The notes under the pieces: model-generated | The model's input: the letters and a program-made list of their open reading frames with translations, nothing else | Database searches by the model: none | Told to the model about the DNA's origin: nothing | Program-made: the position numbers and the translations under genes | DNA from: Aplysia californica | Lineage: Eukaryota; Mollusca; Gastropoda; Aplysiida; Aplysiidae | NCBI RefSeq assembly: GCF_000002075.1 | Contig: NW_004797271.1 | Coordinates: 625,801-689,800, forward strand | Length of the DNA: 64,000 bases | Direction of reading: 5' to 3' | Shown here: positions 56,901-64,000 of the stretch, piece after piece | Numbering within the stretch: the first letter of the stretch is position 1 | Layout: each line of letters starts with the position of its first letter

Positions 56901-58235
56901 GAGTCACTGAGTCAAGTCAAATGGAATATTGCATAAAAATGGCATAAAGTAAAGCACTTCTTTGTAATGCTTTCAAGGAAGGTAATGTTTCAGAAAATTG
57001 AAGGGTCTTTTGAGGAAATAACAAATTGTAAAGTCAACTACATAGAACTTGCATTAGTAAGAACAGAGACATTGGTGTAATTTTCTTTCAAGTTCACCCA
57101 ACTTTTGTCTAATCTGCCACACACACATAAACAGCAGGGGAATAAAAGCCCCACTTGTGCCACACAGAATATTGGTTTGATGTCATATAGAGAAAGAGAA
57201 AGTTCTGCTGGATAAAAGCTTTGCCACAACTTACCCCACCACACATGCCTGTCTGCCCTGCCGTCTTTCTGCTTCCCTTCTCCCATGGTTCTAGATGTTC
57301 AACCTGGCAATAGGAACCAAACATAAAATAATTAAACATCATCTTTTCTTAAGTTTCACATACATATTAAGGCTATAATAACATTTCAAGGGAAACGTAC
57401 AATATCTATCTTTTCTCATTCCTGCGAGTTCGATATGCGTAGTCTTTTTTGTAAACTTCAAACTGTATTTCACTGAAGTATAAATTTAATCATTTGTCTG
57501 TCAATATCTGACGATGACTAATGCATCACCACAGGAGAATATTTCTAAGCAAAATGGAGGAAAAAAAGATTAAGATGACTTAGATTCTACTATGGCCAAT
57601 GAAACCAATTCTAGCACAGAAGAGATTTTTCACCGTTTGAGCATTTAAAAGTTTCATTTTCACTTTATAGAAATATGCAGCTCGCAATTACTACAAAATA
57701 TTTAAGCAAATGTCATGAGATACACTATAATTCACTTTATTAGTTTTCTTTATAACCCTGAACAGGTAAGAATTTTCAGAGCTTCGAAGTGTTTCTTTCT
57801 TAACTTTCAAGATCCTTAGTTTTGTGTATAGTGTAACAATTCCATCACAATAATAAAAGTCCCTTGTTAAAGATATATTTTCTCACACATTTCTATCACC
57901 ACAACGTAATGTCACAAGAGAAATGAGTAACGCAAGTGTTCACCCAACCCAGTCAAAAGGAAGTACTCATTTAATTTGCGACAGCAGCAATGATAGGATT
58001 ACAGAACAGGATATGACATATTTTATGATCAACTGGACCACAATTAATTTTTCAAAATCATTTCCACAAAATCACTCACTTTGTAATAGATTTCATCCAC
58101 AACTTCATGAAATGTCTTCAATTCAAAGAGCTGCACTTTGAAGTATGGTGATGACTGAATGTTTGTGAGGATCAAAGGGTTTAGATTCATCGTCTTCTCA
58201 TTTCCCCATACAGTCAGGGGATTGTTAGGAGCCAT
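47590..58235 (-). CDS. PRPF38B: PRPF38B, PRP38-family pre-mRNA splicing factor with RS tail (complete, 8 coding exons)
   Basis: Minus-strand join: 58235-58080, 57303-57235, 56610-56459, 55724-55664, 53449-53330, 50643-50492, 49931-49746 and 47908-47590; phases agree and give 404 aa. The PRP38 domain (residues 1 to about 205) reads WGNEKTMNLNPLILTNI, then EPWEKGSRKTAGQTGMCGG, LLYKLFTLKLTKKQV, SPYIRGLGFMYIR, DLWDWYDGYLDDDE and LEWYSTLFPRIPVPVQ. These match PRPF38B rather than PRPF38A. An acidic linker follows, then an Arg/Ser-rich tail (RRSPPPRRGSPPVRRPSPP; KRSRSRSHDRKRSRSRERK) ending in KHKDKDRERRH. PRP38 proteins act in the nucleus at spliceosome activation; PRPF38B itself is little studied. 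The tail is shorter than the human one. Two of its exon boundaries have intronic copies. Confidence 0.92.
48228..48270 (-). mobile_element. SINE family A/B tail fragment
   Basis: GTTTTACAGCGCTCGCAACT and AAAGGTCATATGAGC, inverse of the shared 3' end. It is in PRPF38B intron 7. Confidence 0.65.
48650..48760 (-). repeat. Distal copy of the PRPF38B exon 7 donor region
   Basis: Sense strand: CCCTGGACATAACCCCTACA then TGAG|GTGTATTG, aligned with the true CCCTCGACATAGCCCCTACT then CCAG|GTGTGTGG. It is followed by the same ACTGTCTGTCTGACCTAG phrase as the other copy. Confidence 0.78.
48765..49572. mobile_element. Inverted-repeat DNA element in PRPF38B intron 7
   Basis: Ends ATATCATAGCTGCCACT and AGTGGCAGCTATGATAT are exact inverses, about 0.8 kb apart. 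The open frames inside show no recognised product. It separates the two copies of the exon 7 donor region, so it inserted after their duplication. Confidence 0.7.
49573..49745 (-). repeat. Proximal copy of the PRPF38B exon 7 donor region
   Basis: Sense strand: GGCTCCCTTGACATAACCCC then TATATGAG|TTGTA at about 49690-49635, against the true GGCTCCCCTCGACATAGCCC then CTACTCCAG|GTGTG. Followed by repeated TTTTACTGTCTGATC phrases. Confidence 0.8.
49746..49931 (-). CDS. PRPF38B: PRPF38B exon 7 (RS/Pro-rich)
   Basis: The acceptor is ACATTTCAG|AAGAGG and the donor TACTCCAG|GTGTGT (phase 2). It encodes RRSPPPRRGSPPVRRPSPP and RSGSPRHSPYS. Two copies of its 3' boundary lie in intron 7. Confidence 0.9.
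50492..50643 (-). CDS. PRPF38B: PRPF38B exon 6 (acidic linker)
   Basis: The acceptor is CCCATTTCAG|AAAGAC and the donor CAACGAGG|GTAAAT (phase 2). It encodes KDIDMKMRSRPVAAGFPE then an acidic region with EPEHIPDDELSFGEAE. Confidence 0.88.
51000..51235 (-). mobile_element. SINE family A variant, diverged
   Basis: TTTTTACAGCGCTCGCAACT begins an inverse tail; GTGACAAACATACATAAG and GATAGTAAGGATGAGAAG recall the body. It is in PRPF38B intron 5. Confidence 0.5.
51236..53329. other. PRPF38B intron 5, rest
   Basis: Contains a segment (51799-51886) whose inverse is found at 60482-60580 (GACCGGTCACGATGGCGAGC), C/G runs, and AT-rich sequence. A YY1-like GCCGCCATTTTGCG is at 52149. No gene is seen. 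Confidence 0.45.
53330..53449 (-). CDS. PRPF38B: PRPF38B exon 5
   Basis: The acceptor is GTTGTGTGCAG|GAGCTG and the donor GTACAG|GTCAGT, phase 0 at both ends. It encodes ELDVKAGGGHFMTIGEML through FPRIPVPVQ, the end of the PRP38 domain. Confidence 0.95.
53450..55663. other. PRPF38B intron 4
   Basis: Repeat phrase at 54900-54975 (GACAGACATCGGCGATCATG) shared with 24.9 kb, plus C-runs. No gene is seen. Confidence 0.45.
55664..55724 (-). CDS. PRPF38B: PRPF38B exon 4 (61 nt)
   Basis: The acceptor is CTATTGTACAG|ATACAC and the donor GATGATGAG|GTATGT. It encodes YTQQPQDLWDWYDGYLDDDE. Confidence 0.93.
56220..56450. repeat. Two-copy repeat beside PRPF38B exon 3
   Basis: CACACAGATATTCTGATG and CACACAGATATTTTGTTG begin two diverged copies about 70 bp apart, downstream of exon 3 in intron 3. 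No exon match was seen. Confidence 0.55.
56459..56610 (-). CDS. PRPF38B: PRPF38B exon 3
   Basis: The acceptor is GTTTCAG|GTGAGAGG and the donor TACATCAG|GTAGGT (phase 2). It encodes VRGVGAGGIVSSAYCLLY through LGFMYI. The exon begins with GTGAG, so the acceptor itself is an AG|GTGAG string; two degenerate copies of it lie in intron 2. Confidence 0.95.
56685..56842 (-). repeat. Copies of the PRPF38B exon 3 acceptor in intron 2
   Basis: Sense strand: TTTGTTTGAG|GTGAGGGGG (near 56700) and TTTATTTTAG|GTGAGAGATGT (near 56830), against the true TTTGTTTCAG|GTGAGAGGTGT. Each is AG|GTGAG and so could act as acceptor or donor. Confidence 0.68.
57235..57303 (-). CDS. PRPF38B: PRPF38B exon 2
   Basis: The acceptor is CCTATTGCCAG|GTTGAA and the donor GGTGGG|GTAAGT. 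It encodes VEHLEPWEKGSRKTAGQT and GMCGG, nearly invariant in the family. Confidence 0.95.
58080..58235 (-). CDS. PRPF38B: PRPF38B exon 1 (coding)
   Basis: Fifty-two codons from MAPNNPLTVWGNEK to VVDEIYYK, donor TACAAA|GTGAGT, phase 0. A likely 5' UTR acceptor (TTTGTTTCACAG) lies 38 nt before the ATG, so the transcript probably begins in an upstream noncoding exon. Confidence 0.93.
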
Positions 58236-58258
58236 GACTGCTTTTCTTGTCTCAAAGC

Positions 58259-58270
58259 TCAATCAGTCAT
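58259..58270 (-). promoter_or_regulatory. Three-codon upstream ORF in the PRPF38B 5' leader
   Basis: ATGACTGATTGA (Met-Thr-Asp-stop) ends 23 nt before the main start, inside the presumed 5' UTR. It could lower translation of the main frame; this is inference. Confidence 0.45.
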
Positions 58271-58273
58271 AAC

Positions 58274-59344
58274 CTGTGAAACAAAGCAATACAGACCTAC
58301 AGTAATAAACACACATATTAAACTTTAAAAATCATCTAACAGTAACCAGCAATGCCTAGGCTGGCCTTCCTCCATTCACTCCCAAAACCCTAAAATCAGT
58401 TTTCAAATCTGACTCATATATACGACTCTGACATTATATTTCAGAACGACTCTGTGATGATGTCCTTATTTTTTTATGGGATCTTTTTAACATGAAAATT
58501 TCTCCAAATAACTTCCAATAATAATACAAATTAAACCTGTCTGCAATGATGTAGGAGTATTCCACATGCTGATCAAATGAATATACAGTCGAACCTGCCT
58601 TAACGGAAACCTGTTTTAACAGAATATCCCCACTCCTCCCTTGAAAAACAGTCCAACCTGCCCTGACGGCCACCTGTACAAACGGCCACTTTCCATTTCC
58701 CCCCTTGCGTTTTTTCTATATAATTTAACTGTGTAAAACGGGCACCTGTCCAACGTGGCCGCGGCCACCATATTTTAACACACAACCCCTATCACACTAA
58801 GCAATAACACCTGTCTTTGACGGCCACCATAGTGACTCCATTACGTTTTGTCATTAATTGTGCATTGGCCCCTGGCGTTGTGGGCGAGCCGTCATAATCT
58901 AATCACCTGTCGTTGTTGTTAGGTAGTCCCTCCAACCGATCATGTTGAGTAGGCCCCTCCCACTGTTGACCAATAGGTACCAATTTCCAGCTGCTGGTGA
59001 GGGAAGCGTGAGATCCCTCATAACCCATAAGCCCCGCCCAGAACGCATACACAAATCGTAAGTGAGAAGGATGGTCACTGTGACTGTTTACCCAGTCCGT
59101 AACAAAGTAACAAATGGACGTCAACATGGACTTGTGACAGAAGCGTCGCTCGTTCTTCGAGTGGTGGCGACCCATATGTTTGTTTTACCATGACACTCTG
59201 TGTACTGACAGGTTTGAGTCAATAGGGCCAAACCTGGATCTAAGTACGGCTAGACTGGCAGTCTAGCTCTCAGGCTAGTAAGTACGGCTAGTCACTTCGT
59301 ATGTATGTGAAAAGGTCAGAGCAATTGAACAATTCTGAGTAAAG
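58274..59344. other. Upstream of PRPF38B coding exon 1
   Basis: Contains pogo-like ends (CAGTCGAACCTGCCTTAACG at 58589 and CAGTCCAACCTGCCCTGACG near 58650) and a TAGCCGTAC palindrome at 59240. The minus open frame 59175-58903 has no recognised family. Confidence 0.45.
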
Positions 59345-61290
59345 TTATGATTTTTTTAAAAGGAAGCGGCTATCCTCATCCAGGGTGAGAATAAAAATAT
59401 GATCGACCTCTCACCCCGGGTGAGACTTGCCAACGTTGGCTATTCTCACCCGGTGTGAAACAAGACCTGTTTTTCCCAATTTAGGAATACTATCTATCGG
59501 TGTGGATGATCAAATTGATAAAAGCAAAGAAAAAAATGACGTTATAGCACAAAGGTAAGCTAATTTGATCGTCTTCAAAGAAGCTATGGCTATTTCACTT
59601 TTCGAATCGAGCCGAACTACGCGGGTCGCCATTTTGTTTTCCCCAGAAGTTCTCGCTCTCGCAAGATCTACTCCTCCCCCCTCTCTCACTCTTTTTGAAT
59701 TCTGTCTATCGGTGTGGTCGATCAAACTGACCACAACAAAGTTAAAAAATGATGTTAAAACACAAAAGTAAATTAATTTGATCGTCTACAAAGATGCTAC
59801 GGCTACTTAACTTTTCGAATCGAGCCAAACTACGCGGGTCGCCATTTTGTTTTGCCCGGAAGTTTTCGCGCTACTCCTCCCTCTCTCTTTCTCTCTCCAG
59901 TTCCACTGCCCACAGACAAAATTGCACGCTTTTAGGCTAACATAGAGGTAATGGAATGTTTGTTCATGGCACAAAATTCTACAATTCTGTTATCACAGTG
60001 TAGAATTCTGTGGTTCAGGGTGAACGCTACACTACTGGTTGGCCTAGGCTATAACGATGAACGCACACCGGGTGAGAATAGCCAAAAGACTCGCCTGCGC
60101 TATTTTCATACGGGGTGAGAATAGAGGTAGCCTTTTTAAAATATCCCAAAAACCTCAGTCTTCAGGGGTGTCCCTCACGAGACCTGTCTTCGGTGAGTTA
60201 AACAGTGTACAGGTACAGTAAGCTGCAGGCAACAGCACAGCATGTACCACATCATAATATAATCAGAGTGTCTACGTACATGGTAACCGGGCACCTAGTC
60301 TCACTATCTACGTACACGGTAACCGGGCACCTAGTCTCACCTAATCTCAGTATCTACGTACACGGTAACCGGGCACCCCGTCTCAATATCTACGTACACG
60401 GTAACCGGAATGAAAATAAATCAATATTTGTCCTTTGCTGTCACTTGCTGGAAAAAAAAAAGAAAGTCATACAAGCATCTTGTCGGGCTCGCCATCGTGA
60501 CCGGTCAGTAAACCTGTGCGGGCGCATCACATTGTTGAGTACCGGTTGGGGTCACCAAAGTTCATTCAAAGTCTGTGCGTTGCGAAGTATATAGGGCTCT
60601 GGAATGGGGAGATATTGATTTTTTTAAGGAAGTCGCTATTCTCATCCGGGGTGAGAATAGAAAAACGATCTACCTCTCACCCCGGGTGAGACTTGCCAGC
60701 GAAACTCACCGAAAACTGAGGTCTCGTGAGGGACACCCCTGAAGACTGAGGTTTTTGGGATATTTTAAAAAGGCTACCTCTATTCTCACCCGGGATGAGA
60801 ATAGTGCAGGCGGGTCTTTTAGCTATTCTCACCCGGTGCGCGTTCACTGTTATAGCCTAGATCTAGGCCAACAAATTTTGCGTTCACCCTAAACCACAGA
60901 ATTCTACACTGTGATAACAGAAAAATTGTAGAATTCTGTGCCGTGAACAAACGTTCCATTACAACTGTAGCCTACTAAAAGCGTACAATTTTGTCTGTGG
61001 GCAGTGGAGAGAGAGAGAGAAAGAGAGAGAGGAGTAGCGCGAGAATTTCCGGGCAAAACAAAATGGCGACCCGCGTAGTTCGGCTCGATTCGAAAAGTTA
61101 AATAGCCGTAGCATCTTTGTAGACAACCAAATTTATATTTACTTTTGTGTTTTAACATCATTTTTTAACTTTGTTTTGGTCAATTTGATCGTCCACACCA
61201 ATAGACAGTATTCAGAAAGCGACAGAGAGAGAGAAAAGAGGGGAGGAGTTGATCTTGCGAGAACTTCCGGGCGGGTGAGAATAGCCACTT
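59345..61290. mobile_element. Large nested foldback, CACCCGGTG family
   Basis: Arms of about 600 bp (59480-60195 and 60690-61290) are inverses: GACCCGCGTAGTTCGGCTCG / CGAGCCGAACTACGCGGGTC, and GTCTCGTGAGGGACACCCC / GGGGTGTCCCTCACGAGAC. Repeated phrases TCTCACCCGGGTGAGA occur at several levels, suggesting insertions of the same family into itself. The centre (60196-60690) holds four GTACACGGTAACCGGGCACC-type repeats. No transposase. Confidence 0.85.
60265..60412. repeat. Tandem repeat in the foldback centre
   Basis: Four units of about 32-45 bp with TCTACGTACACGGTAACCGG. A related phrase (GTGCCCGGTTGCCGG) is at 62737. Confidence 0.8.
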
Positions 61291-61446
61291 TCTTTTTTTA
61301 TTCATCAGTTGCTCTCAAATGTCTCCCTCTGGTAGGACAATGTTTCAAAAACCACCAAATATGATTATTTATATCAGGAAACAACATTTGGTGTAAGAAT
61401 TAGATCGTTTGAAAAGTGAGGAAAGGTGTTTGCATTGAAATTGAAA

Positions 61447-62690
61447 GATGAAAGTCCTATTTCCTGAATATCCTTTCGAGTCCCTCAAGTGTCTAACTGG
61501 GTCAAAATGCTCATATTTCATTCGATGAACGTCTCAACCGACGCTCTGTTATCTCTACCAACGCCTCGCGTTGCAAAACAATGCAGTAAGTTTCAGATGG
61601 ACACTCAGGCACAAGCAGATTGACGCACACACATTTTAGCACACAGATGCAGACCCCGCCGTAAACGAAATGCGTTGCCCGCGCGGGACGACGACTGACC
61701 AGGGACCAGCTGTGGAGCGCCACGCGCGATTGTGCTTATATAAATCGGGCAAACATTTATCATCAGGGACCAGAATCTTAACCCTCATCCTGCGGGAGCC
61801 GGGTTTATGTAGCCCGATAAGCCTATTTCGGCACCTCGCCTGCGTTCTGGTCCCGAGTCAGTGTAGCTCCTGGCTCAGCGCACGCGCATCTCTTACGTGT
61901 CATTCGGGTCCCGAGTCGGATCCCCATTCACGCAGGTCAAGTGTGTGTGCGTCAGTCTGCTTGAGTTTGTGTGCGTTTGTGGCCTTCTTCTAGAACCACC
62001 TGCGTTGGTTCGTAATCGAGGCATACGTCTCATTCAAAACATGCCAAGTTGATAGCTCTAGATGTTCGTCCAATGAAATTATAGAAGAAATTGACCCACT
62101 TAGACATGAGGAGCTCGAAAGGATAGTCAGGAAACAAGACTTCCATTTTTCTATACAAAATATTTCAAATGAGCTTGATTTTGTATGAAATGATACTACC
62201 TGATAAAAGATGAGCTTGTTTAATAGTTTTGAATACCCTTGTGCAGGTACAAAGAACAATTTGAGTGTAAAACATTCGGAAATTGACCTAAATTATCCCT
62301 TTTCGAACCTCAGGTCATTCATAACAACAAGAGCGTCCAGAAAGGTTATTCAAATGGGCGTAACTACTCGTAATGTCTTATCAGCTTGTGAGAGGGGGTT
62401 ATTCATGTGTTTGTAACACTTTATAAATAGAATGCTATGAAGGATAGAGCGTTATTTTCATCATCAGTTAACACACTCCCGCGGTATTCATGGCGAAAAC
62501 ACACGTTTCCCGGCGCGCGCGCTGTACACCAACAGTACACACTGAGTGACCCCGGCGGCCTGCCCGGCGAGTCCGACGTAATCGGTTGCTGATAAGATAC
62601 GCATCTGGGCACAGACGCAGGATAAGAGTTAAGGGTTAAAGGTACAACCAGGGGAGGGGTGGGGATGAAAGCAACACCCGATAACAAAAA
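61447..62690 (-). mobile_element. Inverted partial copy of the pogo/Tc1-like element
   Basis: 61780-62640 is the inverse of about 4620-5470 (GCCTATTTCGGCACCTCG / CGAGGTGTCGAAATAGGC; CGACGTAATCGGTTGCTG / CAGCAACCGATTACGTCG). 61447-61640 repeats part of it in the opposite direction, so the copy is itself partly folded back. Ends with the TIR are not seen. Confidence 0.78.
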
Positions 62691-62870
62691 CTGAACTTGG
62701 GAGTTCTGGACTGCCCGGTTACCATGATAGAGTGACTACGTGCCCGGTTGCCGGTTACGGTAAGATTGAAGAATACCGGACCAGCGGATTAGGACTACTT
62801 TTGCCTGTCTTGACAACCTTAGGAATTCTTTATTTTTCCCAGTTTTTAATCTCTCTCAATGAAGAAGGCC

Positions 62871-63020
62871 ACCTCTATTCTCACCCCGGGTGAAAATAGT
62901 GCAGGCGACTCTTTTGGCTATTCTTACCCGGTGCGCGTTCACCGTTATAGCCTAGATCTAGATCTAGATCTAGAATCTAGATCTAGATTAGGCCAAACAA
63001 TTTTGCGTTCACCATGGCCA
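62871..63020. mobile_element. Fragment of the CACCCGGTG family
   Basis: CTCACCCCGGGTGAAAATAG and GGTGCGCGTTCACCGTTATAG match the foldback arms. A (TAGATC)n run at 62952-62990 lies within the copy. Confidence 0.7.
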
Positions 63021-63097
63021 TGCCAAAGACCATCTTCCCTCAGTCAACAACTCTTCTTTCACTTTCAAATTATACTCTATGAAACAATCACACTTAC

Positions 63098-63300
63098 CTC
63101 AATTCGGACTTGATTCCAGATCCAGAATTCGATTAAAGTTTTAAAATGTCGATACAACCCTCATAGACAAGGACAAAACAATATGTCAGAATATGGCCTT
63201 TTTACTCTAATTTAGGCCAGTCTTGATCAAAATTCCCCCATCTTGCTTCACAGCATTCAACTTCGGCCTCTCCGTTGTCCAATCGTCCATAGAAATCGGA
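63098..63300 (-). other. Candidate noncoding first exon of PRPF38B
   Basis: A strong minus-strand donor GAATTGAG|GTAAGTG (exon edge 63098) lies about 4.8 kb upstream of the predicted 5' UTR acceptor at 58274. The exon's 5' end is not visible, so the upper coordinate is nominal. Only splice signals support it. Confidence 0.3.
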
Positions 63301-64000
63301 TAGTCGGATAGACGCATATATATCGTATCTATTTTACTGAAATTTCAATACCAAGTATCGATATTACTTTTAACAATTTTACCATTGGGCCAAGGCCAGA
63401 GCCAGAGATCAACCTGAAGCTTTTTTTTTTTAATCCCCGCTCATATTTTTAAACTGAAATAAATCAAGATGTAAGCATCTTCGTAGCATATTTTTATCAT
63501 TCGAACATATAAATAGATCTTGCTTTGCCTTTAAAATTACCTCCTCTTCTCGTCGCTCCTTTAAAACAGCGCAAGATTATTCTTCTGCGAGGAGCATGCA
63601 TGCGCTCACAAGAAAAATGGAAGGTTAAAGGCAGGGGCAGATCCAGAGAAAATTATTCGGAAAACCAGAACAGAAGGGTGACGTGGAAACAGAAGGATAA
63701 TGTAGAATTTTTTTTTTTTTATATCCGAGCGGAAAGATGACTGGGGAAACATTATCGCTGATGTCTGTTTCAGATCTGTCACTTTGTGTACTTAAATTCA
63801 GTATGCTGGTGATTCTTCTGACTGTATTACTAATAGTACTAGACTACTGCCACAGAGTATGCGACAATTTTATTTACAATTGTTATTCTTTCCCTGCACT
63901 TGTCGTGCAAGAGCTAACATATATATAGAATAGATGAAGGTTGCTCCTTCCTTTTTACACATAATTAGAACAACTGAAAAAGCTGGGTCACTTGAGAAAA
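63301..64000. other. Right end, no gene recognised
   Basis: AT-rich; short open frames lack support. CGCTGATGTCTGTTTCAGATC near 63750 (split: CGCTGATGTC, TGTTTCAGATC) belongs to the dispersed repeat also at 8785. Confidence 0.4.

Noticed and set aside
58903-59175. 90-aa minus-strand frame starting MGRHHSKNERR
   Set aside because: Briefly resembled the start of a nuclear protein, but the rest matches nothing I know and no splice sites continue it.
1-64000. LTR retroelements, endogenous viruses or Polintons
   Set aside because: No protease, integrase, capsid, envelope or packaging ATPase sequence and no paired long direct repeats were recognised.

Overview
The window is animal nuclear DNA: AT-rich, gene-sparse, with long introns using GT..AG splice sites and dense mobile-element debris. 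It suggests a marine lophotrochozoan, most likely a gastropod mollusc. That rests on the tRNA-derived SINEs, the abundant (TAGATC)n tracts and invertebrate-like versions of conserved proteins; no marker fixes the species. I recognised no retrovirus, LTR element or Polinton, no bacterial gene and no functional tRNA gene.

Four conserved protein genes could be assembled exon by exon, and every splice phase closes. (1) TTC19 (+), 925-11241, 4 coding exons, 378 aa, a mitochondrial TPR protein of respiratory complex III maintenance. (2) CCDC15 (-), 31402-13552, 11 coding exons, 487 aa, a coiled-coil protein of the centriole inner scaffold. (3) URM1 (+), 31672-41206, 5 coding exons, 99 aa ending in Gly-Gly, the sulfur-carrier/ubiquitin-like modifier. 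(4) PRPF38B (-), 58235-47590, 8 coding exons, 404 aa, a PRP38-family splicing factor with an RS-rich tail. TTC19 and CCDC15 converge, CCDC15 and URM1 are head to head over a 269-bp promoter, and URM1 and PRPF38B converge. The genes have no obvious shared pathway.

Between and inside the genes lie two hAT-type elements with perfect 8-bp target duplications (20342-22949 with transposase remnants; 32236-33610 without), a TA-flanked pogo/Tc1-like element (4539-6206) with an inverted partial copy (61.4-62.7 kb), several foldback elements (notably 59.35-61.3 kb and 40.25-40.85 kb), a broken LINE in a URM1 intron (38.3-39.3 kb), three tRNA-derived SINE families, and many simple repeats.

The most unusual observation concerns intronic tandem repeats. 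In CCDC15 and PRPF38B, at least eight exon-intron boundaries are flanked, on the intron side, by degenerate tandem or dispersed copies of that same boundary: the last or first 10-50 nt of the exon plus the splice site. These introns therefore carry from two to about twenty decoy splice sites derived from the real neighbouring one. I know of no described element class that explains this; it looks like recurrent junction-seeded minisatellite growth.
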